A stretch of DNA of 64,000 nt from Rachycentron canadum. Taxonomy: Eukaryota; Chordata; Actinopteri; Carangiformes; Rachycentridae. The notes under the pieces are model-generated. The model did no database searches. It was not told the DNA's origin and was given only the letters and a program-made list of their open reading frames with translations. Within the stretch, counting starts at the first letter, position 1; each line of letters starts with the position of its first letter. The stretch spans positions 905,571 to 969,570 of the forward strand of contig CM076656.1 in the NCBI GenBank assembly GCA_038496675.1, given 5' to 3'. The position numbers and the translations under genes were made by a program. This document shows positions 22,231-34,799 of this stretch, piece after piece.

Positions 22231-25200
22231 ATGATGAGAGTGGCCCTGGTCCTGCTGTTTGCTGCCTATGGTGAGTCTGTTTAACTCAACCCAAATAAAA
22301 AGTCAGGGTTAAAGGATCAGTCTGTATTTTCATCATTACCATCGCATGAATAATAATAGTGATAATAATAATAACTTTATTTAAATAGCCCATTTTAAAA
22401 CAGTTCACAAAGTGCTTTGACATGTTGAATCAGAGCAGGATTTAATTTTACTTCAAAATAATCCCAGGGAGCAGATACTATGCATGCACATACAAACTGA
22501 CACAACAAAAGACTTATTATTTTTAAATCACCTCAGTATCAAACAAGAAAACTATAATAAATAATAAAAAAGGATAACATAGTTAAAAGAGTAAAACGAC
22601 ATAACATTGGTTGATTGTGAGTGAAGAGAAGTCACTGATTCTGCTGGTCTTATCTCCTTGGGCAGGTTGTTCTATATTTGACTATAACAATACACGATAT
22701 GTTTACAATAATTTTGTCCATTCTGTAAATCCATGCTTTTCTGTGGTGCTTATGTCCGTCCTGGAAGACGGGTCCCTCCTATGTCACTCTTCCTGAGGTT
22801 CCTGTTTTTAAAGGTTTTTTTAGGCGACGTTTTTCTGAGGTCAGACTTCTAGAAGCAAATTTGTGATTTGGGCTTCGTAAACAAAAATATCAATTGACTT
22901 GACCAAAAAAAGATTCAGTTTAATTTTTACAAAGCAACATTACACAAACAGGAGGAAATGGTGTGTTTTTCATGGACTATTTTCAGCATGTGCACTGTTT
23001 GGTGTATCTCAGTACGAGATCTGAGCTGTGTCAGCCTTTGTAATGTCCATGTCTCTGTGTGGTCCAGCTCACGGGTGTGGCACGCCCACCTACCAGCCCT
23101 CTGTCAGCCGTGTCGTGAACGGGGAAGACGTCCGCCCCTACAGCTGGCCCTGGCAGGTGAGCTGATGGTAAAATTCAATGTTTGGCACCATGTCATGAGA
23201 TGATGGAGACTGGCCACAAGTTTTATTGTATCATGTTTCTTTAAGTAGCTTGAAATATGTTTAAATAGAAGTAAATAGTCAGGTGTGCTACATATAGACT
23301 CAAAGCAGGCTGAAGGTTGTGTGTGTGTGTTTTCTCAGATCTCTCTGCAGTACCTCAGTGGCGGCACGTTCCGACACACCTGTGGAGGGACCCTGCTCGC
23401 CCCCAACTGGGTCATGACCGCCGGACACTGCATCGGGTGAATCACAGTGCGACGTGTGATTTATGTCATGAAGCAACAGGAGTTTTTTCTTTTTTAAATC
23501 TAAAGTGTGTGTTTGCATGTGTGTGTCAGACCTCGTACCTACCGTGTGGTGCTGGGCGAGTACGACCTCACCAAGGTGGAGGGTAATGAGCAGGTCAGTG
23601 ACGTGGAGAGGATCATAGTTCACCCCCAGTGGGACGACAGCTGCCTGTCGTGTGGGTAAGAACTGGAAGAAAAGAGCTAGAACAGATCATATATAGTTAT
23701 ATACAACTAAATGTAAATGTAAGTCAACTGATGTTTCACAACCAAATTTAAAGCTGCATTAATTCACTTTCTGGCCACTTGGGGACAGGAGGCTTCATCA
23801 ACAAGCTAAAAAACACACACCTCTGATATATAATGTCTTAATGTGCCGTCACATATCATTCTTGTGACTTTAATTTCTTGCCTAGTAACGACATTGCGAT
23901 GATCAAACTGGCCTCCCCCGCCGTTCTGAACGACAAGGTGCAGGTGTCCTGCGTGCCAGAGAGCGGGGAGGTCTTGTCTCACAACTACCCCTGCTACATC
24001 ACCGGCTGGGGGCGACTCTACAGTGAGTGTTTGTAATGGAACAACTTCAAAGTGTGTGTGTGTCGCACAGCTGCATCCATTTTCATTTATCTGTGTTTGC
24101 ACTGGTTAACACTGACTGGTTTTATTTGTGGCAACAGCTTAAGCAGAGAGCAGTGGTGTAACATTCATTTTATTATGTATTATATCACCTTCATACCTTT
24201 GAATTTGAATACCTTTGAATTGCTCAGCTGCTGAATTGAAGGTATTAATATTTACCAATTTTCTGCTCATATTTCAGATGTTAAAACTAAGAAAACAAAG
24301 AATAATAATGTATGAAATTATATTTTTCTCCTCATTTCCCCACTGTGCTGTTATTCTTACATTCAGACACGATTGATATCTGCTTGTGTGCAGATAAAAC
24401 AAATGAGATATTAATTAGGGAGCTTCAGAGGTGCTGTTAGGATGATTTTTTCCCCTTTTTTTAATTTTAAACTCTGGACTGTGCCAGGCTGATCTGATTC
24501 TCAGAAGCGCAGGAGAGGCAAATGCATGGGGCCCTCAAGGGGGGGAAAGGCGCCTCCAGGGGCCACTCATATTGACCCCTGTCTACTGCACACGAGGCAT
24601 TAAGGGAACATCTGTAAATTGGAGTGCCCAATAGCCTTCTTGTGTGGTGTTGGGGGACCCTCTACGGGCTTCAATGGATTTATTTCTTCCAGGAGTCATT
24701 GCTGTTTTCTTTTTCCAGTCTTTATGCTAAGCTAGGCTAACAGCCTATGGGCTACAGACATGAGAGTGTTATCGTTTCCCTCATCTAACGCTCAGAAAGG
24801 CAGCAGTTTAAATGTGCAAAATGTCAAAACTATTCCTGTAATAAATGACTGCAGCCCCAGTTACCATCTACCCACCTCCATCCTTCACCTCCAGTGTTTT
24901 TTCCCTCCTCTAATTACCTACAAACACAGTGTACATGTCATTAGTGTACTTCAGTATTTGATCTATCTCTGGATTATCACTTAAAAACCTCATCCTCCCT
25001 GCAGGTGGTGGTCCCATCGCCTCTAAGCTCCAGCAGGCTCTTCTTCCCGTGGTCGGCCACAGTGTCTGCAGCAGCAGCAACTGGTGGGGGGCCACAGTGA
25101 AGACCACCATGATCTGCGGCGGTGGTGACATCCGCTCCGGCTGCCATGTATGTGCCGTTCCCTGAATCTAGTCACTGCAACAAAAGCAGGTTCTCCTTGC

Positions 25201-26526
25201 ATCCTCGTATGCATTGTGTCTTCACTTGCCGTCTGTCTGTCTGCACAGGGGGATTCAGGTGGTCCTCTGAACTGCAGGGGTGGTGATGGCAGGTGGTACG
25301 TGCACGGGGTGACCAGCTTCGTCTCCTCCCGAGGATGCAACACCTTCCTGAAGCCCACAGTGTTCACTCGCACTTCCTCCTTCACCAAGTGGATCAGTGA
25401 TGTGAGTTTCCAGTTACATGTGATACAGTTTTAAAATTGAAAAGTATCTTCAGGTGTTGGATCCCATGATTGTCCAGAACAGATCCAGTCCTCCTTGTTA
25501 CATGTTCTCCTCATCTGGAGTTTTACTGGAGGGATGGATAATGTTCCTCAAAAAACAGTCCCTCATTTTGTGTTTTTAGTTTCCCACTGTGGCCCATAAT
25601 TACCAGACAGCTAAAATATTGGGCATTAGTAAAGAAAAAAAAAAAAAGAAAAAAAAAAAGGACAGATTCTTCACTTTTACACACAGACATCTAAATTTAA
25701 TTAATTTAATTTTAAACGTGAATTTTAAATTGCTACATTTCCTATGACTTCAAAATGCCCCTGACGTCTCCAGCGTTAAAAAAAAGAGTTTAAAAAACTG
25801 CAGCACACACAGGAATCAGGAATGTGTTTAATCTCATTACTTCAATGAGGAGAGGCTAATAAGAGGAAGTTTAAGTAAAATAAAATTTACTGTGAACAGA
25901 AGGAATACATGAATGTAGGTGAATCCTCATGGGAGCAACTTGTAGGTTTAACTTCTAACGATGAGGCTTGAGGACAAGAACGTCTCCATGATGGAAATGG
26001 ATTAATGATCTGGTGTCCACACTTGAGGTGGTGAAGAGGTGGAGGTGGCTCACAGAACGAACACAGTGCTGAAGTGGTGCAAATCTAATGATTTCTCTGG
26101 CGTCTACCAGTGGAAACATTTGTGGGAATTACAGTCTGCAGTTAAATAATGGGGACTCTTGTCTATTATGACTATAAATAGACATATAAAAGGATTCAAC
26201 ATTTCCCCAGTAGAGTTGGATCTTCCTGGCAGTGTGGAGGAGGTTGGGAATAAGCCTGTTGGATGTAAATTACAGAAAATATAATTAAACTAAATCAAAT
26301 CAACATAATTACACATTTTTGGTGCATTTTGTCCAGTCTGGGCGTGGGGGGTGATTGATTTAGATTGATCCTGATCAATCTAAACTGCTGGTTGCAGCCT
26401 TGTTTGTAACTTCTAATCTTAGTGATATAAAATCATCTCGTCATGTGACCTGCAGAGGGAATCTCTTTAGTTACTAAATGCATGTTTTCTTATTTTTTAA
26501 TCTTCCAGACGATGCTGCAGAACTGA
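22231..26526 (+). CDS. ela3l: Pancreatic elastase 3-like serine protease zymogen
   Basis: Eight exons: 22231-22270, 23068-23156, 23339-23436, 23530-23655, 23886-24022, 25005-25147, 25249-25401 and 26509-26526; all frames join, 267 residues (family about 270). Signal peptide about 1-14; short propeptide with Cys17; trypsin-type activation at R28/V29 (VVNGED). Catalytic triad H73 (in TAGHC), D120 (in NDIAMIKL) and S214 (in GDSGGPLNC). TAGHC, VVLGEYDL, the C-x2-C before NDIAM, and VHGVTSFVS are hallmarks of the CELA3 branch rather than CELA1/2 or chymotrypsin. The residue before the active-site Gly-Asp-Ser is His, where mammalian CELA3 has Asn. The last exon codes for only TMLQN. Secreted by pancreatic acinar cells to digest protein in the gut. 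I read it as intact. Confidence 0.95.
22345..22450 (-). repeat. Retroposon-like fragment in elastase intron 1
   Basis: 'aataataataactttattt', 'aatagcccattttaaaac', 'cacaaagtgctttgaca': the reverse-strand form of a common fish retroposon 3' end. The same kind of sequence recurs at about 50740-50800. Confidence 0.5.
22700..22905 (+). repeat. Decayed copy of the 6395-6625 repeat, elastase intron 1
   Basis: Shares 'gggtccctcct', the TTAAAGGTTTTTTTAGG stretch and the closing 'aaatttgtgatttgggctt' and 'aaaaatatcaattgact' pattern of the retroposon 3' tail at 6395-6625, though more diverged. Confidence 0.5.
25461..25601 (+). repeat. Inverted repeat arm 1 in elastase intron 7
   Basis: Reverse complement of 27147-27299 with roughly 85-90% identity by eye, including the shared words 'ccagaacagatccagtcct' and 'ggagggatggataatgttcc'. 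The arms enclose about 1.5 kb that contains the final coding exon and polyadenylation signal. Confidence 0.9.
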
Positions 26527-26549
26527 AGCCTCTGAACCTTTTGACTGTC

Positions 26550-26555
26550 AATAAA
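26550..26555 (+). terminator. Polyadenylation signal of elastase gene
   Basis: AATAAA 24 bp after the TGA stop, giving a very short 3' UTR like other pancreatic protease messages. Confidence 0.8.
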
Positions 26556-27146
26556 CCAAACTCATCAGTTACAGAGAATCTCAGGTTTCTTTTCAATTTT
26601 CTTCTCTTTGAGTCTGTAATGTTTTCAAAAAGTGACTAAATAAAAGCAGAGACAAACTTATTCTGGTGTGGTTCTAGTTCACAAACATAAAAATAAGAAC
26701 AATCTATACGGCCCTTCAACTGTCTTAGACACTTTGACTGAAGGTGACACAAAACCACCACTTTGTAGATGTTATTTCTCTCCTATTGTGTATTTATGTC
26801 TTGTTAATGATGAAGTATATTTCTCTGGTTGTTTTCCACCAGTTTCCATCTCCTCCATCACCTTGTGGATATTTTCTATCAGGGTTTTTGTAATTCTGTA
26901 GTTAAAAGGTAAACACTGTAACATTTTAGTGTCTCTTCAGTGTTGTTTTGTTGACATGTTGCACCATTTTCTTTGTAGTTGCTTTGTGTCTGTGAATAGA
27001 TAATTTTGATCTCTTTTTGGACATTTTGCATTGCATTGTGTTTTTCATTATTTTGTGTCTCATTTTTGGCCCGCTTCCCTTTTTTTCTTTTTGGGTTATT
27101 TTGCAGGTGAACATCAGGGGCCTGTGACTTAAGATTTAAGCTCTCG

Positions 27147-27299
27147 AATTATGGGCCACAGTGTGACTCAAACAATTATCAAAACACAAAATGAGGGTGA
27201 AATGTGGTTTTGAGGAACATTATCCATCCCTCCAGTAAAACTCCAGATGAGGAGGATATGTAACAAGGAGGACTGGATCTGTTCTGGACATCATGGGAT
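27147..27299 (-). repeat. Inverted repeat arm 2 downstream of elastase gene
   Basis: Matches arm 1 (25461-25601) in reverse complement across nearly its whole length, from 'attatgggccacagtg' to 'ggacatcatgggat'. It has about 10 more bases, with small insertions around 27190-27210. Confidence 0.9.
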
Positions 27300-27984
27300 G
27301 CTGTATACAATTAGTTTGTATGAAACTGGGACACAGCTGTGAACTGTGCTGTAAGTGAAGCTGGTGTAATGTCAGTGTGTGGCCACAGGGTGTCAGTGTG
27401 AGCTGTTTCAGTCTGGGCAGATGGCTGCTTTTTGTTGATGAGGAGGAGGAAACATGAGTATGGACCTGCATGTGAACATAAAGATAAAAAACATCATTCA
27501 TTCATCAAAATGAGCCGAATGAAGCTGCACATGAAGTGAATGTGCAGGAGGAGGCTGCTGTTCACTCACCTGTGGTTTACAGGCAGGTGAGTGAACCACA
27601 TGAACAGGTATGAGCTGCACTGGGCTGCAAGAGAATAAAGTGAGAAATAATAGGGGGATCTGGCATTTGCATCTGGGGATGAGGGGGTTGGGTTGGGGGG
27701 TCCAGCAGCCTCCTTCCAGCTGGAGTTGAGCCCGGCGAGTGAATAAGCGAGCCTCAGATCACAGGCCATTGGCTGGCTGCTCATTATTGAACGATGCATT
27801 AAATCCTCAGCTGTAAATAATGTGATAACTGCTGTGCAGGGCTCAGCTTCACCCACAGGAACTGGCAGCCATTTTTTTTTTTGCTTCATTTCTCCCTTTA
27901 TCACTCTACTCCCTCCATCCTTTCACAATGACTGGAGCTCAATTTTGCACATGCTATGTAATTATTCCACCCCAGTTGCTCTGG

Positions 27985-28008
27985 GGAGAGAGAGAGAGAG
28001 AGAGAGAG
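27985..28008. repeat. (GA)n microsatellite
   Basis: About twelve GA dinucleotides, followed by a C-rich run at about 28040-28060. Confidence 0.9.
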
Positions 28009-28309
28009 GGCTCATTCCTCAAAAGCAAGAGCCCCACAACCCCCCCGCCCCACCTCCACTGCAGGAGGCAGAGGGAAACCACAGCATCATCTTCAGGTCG
28101 TCACAGAAAACGTAGAATCAGCAGCTTCACAGGAGAAAAGACCAGAGCAGGAAATGAACGCTCAGCTTTATTCCACACACGACCAGAGGCACATGGGAGC
28201 TATGATACAGGTGCATTCACTGTACACTCTGTTTTTTCCTGCTGTCATGGAATAAATAACTGAAGGAGCATGTGACTCTTGTTTATCCTTTATTTCATCT
28301 ACTGTGATG

Positions 28310-28385
28310 GTTTTATACATGACAGACTGTGAAGCTTTTTGAGGATAATTTGTGACATAAATAAATAAAACTGACCTGAATTAAA
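28310..28385 (+). repeat. Retroposon 3' tail fragment
   Basis: 'gtgaagctttttgaggata' then 'aaataaataaaactgacct' is the pattern of a truncated fish LINE/SINE 3' end; only the tail is visible. Confidence 0.4.
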
Positions 28386-29583
28386 TTAACTCTTTGCCGT
28401 GACCTCAGTTCTTTTTCGTATTTGCGCTCTCATAAAAACTGTTACATAACCATCCTACTTAGTGGCTCAATTGTCTCAGATGAACAGAAACGGGTGTTTA
28501 TTGCTTGAGTCTTTATCTGTTTAAAGTATTTTAGTTTCAACATCTGCTGACACAGTATTGATTTAGATTTTTGGCTCCAAAGTTCAACTTCAGGCCTTTG
28601 GATTTGTTTCCTTATGCCAAAATTAGACCCAGACTGATTTTATTATTTACCTTTCCACCACGTTTGTGTGACTGCAACTATGATTCAGTATCTCTTCACT
28701 CATTCTGACTTTTCAGTTGTAAAACTAAAATATGACCAGTAACAGGTTAAGTCTAGTCTCTGAAACTTAACTGATGCAGTTAGTTAACACACAAAGCAAT
28801 GTTATATAGAGCATCTTTGTTCCTGGTTAGGACAACGAAATTAAGGCAGTTATAGTGCAAGATGGTGAATAAGGATGTAAACTCTTGCTTAAGAGAACTG
28901 ATCACAGACACATTCTCTGATCTGTAAAAAGAAATGAATCAAAGTATATTTTATACAGAAATGAATATTGAAAAACCAGCTTCCACAAACTTTGCAAAAT
29001 GCATCTTTTAAGATTATAACACTGCAGTCACAGACACACAGAGCACTGAAGACTGAAACAACAATTAGCTGCACATACAGACATTGCAGTAATTACTGCT
29101 AAATGAAAAACATCTGTGTTCTTGATTCCAGGACATGGGAGTCATATACTAAACGTGTGTTTAAAGTCAGATTGTTGCATTTGTTTTAATCTATCAGGCA
29201 GAGCCACAACATGAGGTGATAAAGTGAATTTTTCGAGGATGTATGTGCATTTTTTTCCAAAGCCTCTTTACTTTATGAGAATTCATGGCCATTTTATTTT
29301 GAAATTACAATTCAAACAAGATGAACGAGTTGATTTTCCTTGCAGAGAACCTGAAATGTTCCAATATAATACATCCAGAATCAGTCTCCTCATGAATCCT
29401 TATTACTGTGATAACCTTCAGTGGAAATCTGTTGTAAAATGTTCGTGTTTGTTGCTATGTAACTGAGCCATCATTCGGATGCCACTTTTAATTTCTCCTC
29501 ATGTGCTTTCTCTGGTTTCTCAAATGCAATTAGATACTCCTGTTAATCCAATCCTCAGCACTTATCCTCTGTCTGTTTGTTTG

Positions 29584-29694
29584 GCCATAAGCCTGCCTGC
29601 CTGCCTGCCTGCCTCCTGACCTGCCTGCCTCCTGACCTGCCTCCTGACCTGCCTGCCTCCTGATCTGCCTCCTGACCTGCCTGCCTGCCTGCAT
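29584..29694. repeat. CCTG-based minisatellite
   Basis: Irregular array of CCTGCCTG and CCTCCTGAC blocks (with one CCTGAT variant), a mix of a tetranucleotide repeat and an approximately 11-13 bp higher-order unit. There are no unique spacers of constant length, so it is not a CRISPR-type array. Confidence 0.85.
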
Positions 29695-32600
29695 TTCCAC
29701 TGCAGCCATGATGGCAGTGACACACACGTACAGTACAGCAGATCAGATGCACCTCAGTGTAAACACCATATACAAACAGGAGGCGACACACAAACACAAG
29801 AATAAGACATCAGCAGGTATTGAACGTGCAGGAGCCGACTAAATCTGCTGTCGAGGAGGAGGCGTGCTCTTCTTGTACGGAGTTGCAGCGGGAGCTCACA
29901 AGCTGTCGTGATGCTCACCATGGAGACCTGACAGGACAGGCTGCTTGTTTTCATTCTCCTCATCTCTCCATTCTCTCCCACACCTTTTGTTTTGCTGTCT
30001 ATTCTTATATCTGTTTATATCTGTCAGTTTGGTCCCTGGATGTTTCAACTCTCCAGCTCTTAGTTCAGCTTCTCTTTAGGTTTGTATTATAGCAGTGGAG
30101 GGAGTTAGTTAAAAAAAACCTGAAGTTTATGTCTTCTGTCATGTTTTGATTTGCCTTTTTTTCCCCAGAAACCAAAAAGGTAATTTAAAAGAAGTAAGGG
30201 GGAGAAAAGTAGACTTTCCCTCTAACGGCCAGCGTCTTGTCTTCTGTCCCAGTATCAATCCCATTCCAAACTCCACACGGTCTGCCGACGGCTAAAGTGT
30301 AGGCTGCTCCATCTCCTTCCTGTGGTAATCCCTAGATTGGCAGAATCCATTATCATCACCTAATGGGGGCTGGGGCCCCCAGGTGGACTGCAAAAGTATT
30401 GCAAATGTGCAGACGAATCATTCACAAAAAAAAAGGTTAATTAATCGTGCTTTTAAAATGTCTGATATATAAATGATATTTTATTTTTATTAATGTTGAA
30501 TCTCCCCTCTTATTCTGTTGGTTTACTCAGGCTGAGCCAGTTTGATTCCCCATTTGCAGAGATATAAGTGTGGGAACACTTGGGTTTCTGCAGCCACTGG
30601 ACAAAAATTGATTTGATTAGAATCACTGACTTTAAACACCAGCTCACCCTCTTTTTGCTTCTTCTCTCTGACTTTGATGCTGAGCTTGTTAGAAAATCTA
30701 CAATCTGTTCCCAGCTGTCACCACGACTATTCTGCAAAAGCTGCTTCACTTTTTCATATGTTTCTATTGTCTAATCTGCAATGTAATGATATTAGTGTGA
30801 TTAAAAAAGACATCACCATGGCTGTATAAATATATTGCAGCCATCTCATTGATGTGATTGGCTCATTGTGGTTGCAGTCCTGTAAAATGCAGCCGGACTG
30901 GAGAAGTGAGCGGATGCTCATGTCGAGCGGAGTGGTGTGCACAGCTCACGGCTTCTGAAATGTGATGCTCGACGCTATGTGTTGCCATGGGTACCCTCTG
31001 TAAGGGCTTCCTCCATCTCAACAACATGTTATTGCTATCAAAGACATTTAGGGTACATGCACTGTGTGTATTTTTAGGATATTATATTTATTTTCCCCGG
31101 TTAGCATCAAAATGTACATAGTTAAGACAAACTGCGCACACACTGACACACAAAAGCCTCCTCTTTTCCTCTCACAGCTCTGTCTGCCCTAAATATCTTG
31201 GCTGTAGCTGCTGAATGCCAGCGGGTGGTGGAAGGTGTTGCTGGGGGGTGAGAGGTGCCGGCTGGCAGGCGGCAGGGGGGTTGATGGGGCTTTGGCAGGT
31301 ACAGCTGCCCCTGTAGGCTCCATGGAGATGAGTGACAGTGAAAAAGGAGCACCTTGGAGACCGGGGTCAGGGGTTAGACCGTTAGCATGTTGTTCACAAA
31401 GCCTGCAGGAATACATAATCTTATTAGTGTCAGAGGAAAGCAGAGAAATACATCGGCAGATGGCTCCAGGGTCGACCACTGAAATTCTGTCAGAGGTCCA
31501 GGGACGGGCCTTAAACCTCTGTTTGTCCTGGGATCTTTCTCTGCTCAGTTCTTCTCTAAATGATCCACCTGCACTAATTTGGGGGATTTTGCAAAACTCT
31601 GGATTACATTTTAAAAAGTCAATGAAATTTACATTGATGCAGATTAAAGATTCAAGGTTTTGGTGACATGTTGAAAAAGTTAGAGCTGACAGACATGTCT
31701 CAGGGGACTTGAAGGTGTAGGTGTGGTCCTTTGTAGTCATTATAGACCATGAGAGCCAAAGTGAAATGATTTCAAGTGAAAAAAAATTTAATTTTTGCTT
31801 TGCATCAGCAGCTGTTCCTGTTTTTTTTTTTTTACAAAAACTCAAGGTTCTCCTTTGATAGAAAACCTCATAGAGATAGTATCTTTTTTTCTGTATCTCA
31901 GAATAATCATGATATCACATATTTCACAATGAGTCAGGAACAAAGGGAAGTAAATAATGAACAACATAAACTCTACATGTGTCTCCACACGGGGCCACAA
32001 GATGGAGGATGGAGTAGCTGTTGATACTGTGTCTCAAGTGTTGAGTTAACCTGAGAGCTGCATTACTTGGTTGCTAATCCAGCCTTAATTTAACCAAGCA
32101 TTTTATTGTGTCAGTAGCCTTATATACATTATTCATTATACGGTATCAGTGTAGGACAGACATGAAATTCTTACTGGATTGGAAAAAAAAAATCACTACC
32201 AGCAGTCAGGTATACAAATATATATTCTGTTGGTTACAGGTTTAAGTCACAGGCACCTGGGCAGTGAATCTGAGCTCTGCAGGAAGAATCACTTTATTTT
32301 ACCGTAGATGACAGTGAGAGAGTTGTTGACTCGCAGTCTGTGGTTTGTGTCAGCATCTACATGCAGGGGGGAGTGTCAGCCTTGTGTTACCATAAGTGGC
32401 CTGTGTTTGCCCCTCAGCTTTGTTTCTCCTCTTTGTCTCTCTTGGCCCCGTGCGACTTCTCTCCTCAGCGAAATGGTGTCTCTTTCACGTAATGTCTCCC
32501 TGGGGATGTTTTAGTCTTCATACATTTCCACCTCATTTACTTTGCCAGCCTGGGGACTGCAGACGGGCTGTGACTGCTCACTGTGTGTTTGTGTGTGTGT

Positions 32601-33867
32601 CTGTGACTCGTGGTATGTGTGTGTGGGTGGGCGGGTGAGTCGGTGGTTTTTGTGGTTGAAAAATGATTCTCCTCAGGGCAAAAGAGAGTTTTAGTGTGTA
32701 TTAGGAAATGACATCTACAATATACACATCATAGAGAGTAATCGCTGCAGACACACAAGACACAACTAAAAGTCATGTGACTGACTCTGTCTCCACCTGC
32801 CCAGAGTCTGAAACAACCCGAGGAAACACTCCTCATCTCCTGTGTAAAGTGAGTTATCGAGTCATCATCTCTTTCAGGCTGTAGCACCCACTGTGAGCAC
32901 ATATGGTCATTATTCCCCCTCAGTATTTGTGTAATTGTTTGTGCACTCTGAGGGCATTGAACCATGGCAGCTCTCTCACACCCCTTTAGGACTGGGATCA
33001 GTTAGGCTGGCTTGGTTTATGTCAGGGTCAGATTGCAGCTGCTTTCACACATGTACGGCAAAGCTGAACGTACCCATTCATCACCTGGAGGAGCTGCATC
33101 AGAGTTTAGATTCAATGTAGTAAATTACTTTTAAAATTTAGATTTAAATGTCAATTTTTACCAGACAGACTAAAGAGTGGTCAGAGAGAGCTCAGCATCA
33201 AACTCTGAAAGAAAACGAATGAGTGTATGTCCCCAAACGATGAGCCATTCATTTCACAATACAGTTCATTTTTTAATTTGTTAATTAGTTGAGTTTGTGG
33301 AAACTAAAATGTACCAGGACTAGATGAGTTTATATTATCATTATTTATGTTTTCATTATTTATGTTCGAGGGATAACTTTCCTGTCTCTTTGTCTAAAGG
33401 CAAAAAGCCCCAAAATTAACTTGATATACAGACATTTCATTCATTCTGTTTTTAATGTGGCAGATCATCAACTTTTCAGCTCCATGAGCTGTTTAGCTTT
33501 GTTTAGCTTTTAGTTTGGGTTTAAATGGGGCAGTCAGTCCTCATTTTCAGCCACAACAGGCGGCTGGTTTCATCAAGAAGGCTCTAAAAACCACTGTCCT
33601 CCACAGAGGAGCCTCCCGAGAGCAGCTGGTGGAGACCAAACAGAGAGCTAAAAGGGAGGGACCATTGGACTGAGACTCATCACGTGACACAAACACAACT
33701 CCACATGAACATATGCTTCTTTTGCGTCCATTGTCGACAACTCCTCCAACCTGAACCACGGTAGCCACGCCCCCTAACGCATCCCCTGCTTTATGGTCTA
33801 TTTTCCTCTAAATGGACCATCATTTAAAAAATGAACATCATGTTGTATTGAAGACTTTTTCCAAATT

Positions 33868-34100
33868 CAAATGGGAATCAAACACAGCTCTCCTGTCTCA
33901 TATTCCTGTGTTTTGTTGACTGATCCATCCACCTCAACCTCCTCCTGATGTGGACTTTGTCGCTCTCTAACCTACGTCACTGCACTTTTCCCCCCTGACA
34001 TCATCACTACAACCACTAGATGTTACCTAGCAACAAAACCTAACCATGGGTCATAACCTACGGACAGACGACCTGTGGGCTCGTTTTTTCAACTTTTGGG
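33868..34100 (+). repeat. Dispersed repeat family R1, copy 1
   Basis: Roughly 80% similar to 42479-42680 in the same orientation, sharing 'cctcctgatgtggactttgt', 'cactagatgt' and 'ctagcaac', and 'acagacgacctg'. No terminal repeats or coding capacity can be defined from two copies. Confidence 0.7.
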
Positions 34101-34768
34101 GTATTTTCCTACCCTGAAATGGCCATGTCTTATCCTTAGGTAAAGAAATTACAGATACCTTCCATCCATAGTTACTATATATTAATGCACACAAGCTGTG
34201 ACTTGCTGAGTAAAACATCCCAACAGGGAGTTTTGTCTCCACTCTGCATTTGACTGGAATCAGATCAACAAACATTAGGTGGGTGTTTTGGTACCAAACC
34301 CTCCTTTTGAAAGCAACAGCTCCTTCATCAACTCGTTCCTTAATTGTTTTTTACAGAATCACTGTTTAGCAGCCGTGTACAGTTTATTTATACATGCTAT
34401 CAAAAGCAGTGTCACACGTCATTAGGCTTTGTTTTGTCACTCTTCCTGCTGGTTAGCATTGATTGCCTCTATGAATAGCTGCGCTTTGCCAGATGACAGA
34501 CGTGGAGCAAAACACAGCAGCACAGACACCGGGGTAACCGGTCGACTCGGAGACACCGGCGCTGTCTTCGTGCCTCAGTGAGACGCTGCGATGCTCTTCT
34601 GATATTTTCTCTTAAGAGTAAATGTGTGACAGAGACACAGTGAGGAAGTGTGATGTGTGAAACTATTGTTATTCCAAACGAGGTGACGTTGGGAGGAAAA
34701 TGTGGACCTAGTCAGTTGCCATAGTGATTAGTGAACTGTAGGTTTTGCAAGGGACAGTATGTTCAAAT

Positions 34769-34799
<31 letters not shown>

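Larger units (their letters stand above)
27300..33867. other. Non-coding block with scattered repeats
   Basis: No coding exon supported. Segments 27700-27850 (GC-balanced, with 'gctcattattgaacgatgc', 'tgtaaataatgtgataact') and 30250-30370 ('ggcagaatccattatcatc', 'ggcccccaggtggactg') look like conserved regulatory DNA rather than decayed repeats. A 218-codon open frame at 31189-31845 (minus) has no recognisable domain and I treat it as chance. 33540-33780 resembles dispersed-repeat sequence but I cannot name it. Confidence 0.45.

Noticed and set aside
23300..23623. Minus-strand frames across the elastase exons
   Set aside because: Shadows of exons 3-4 of the elastase gene; the plus-strand frames hold the catalytic motifs and splice correctly.
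29584..29694. Regular repeat array that could suggest a CRISPR
   Set aside because: Repeats are 4-13 bp, spacers are not unique or of equal length, and the genome is a vertebrate's.
31189..31845. 218-codon minus-strand open frame
   Set aside because: No recognisable domain, low-complexity ends and no splice-linked neighbours; most likely chance, although the underlying DNA may be conserved non-coding.
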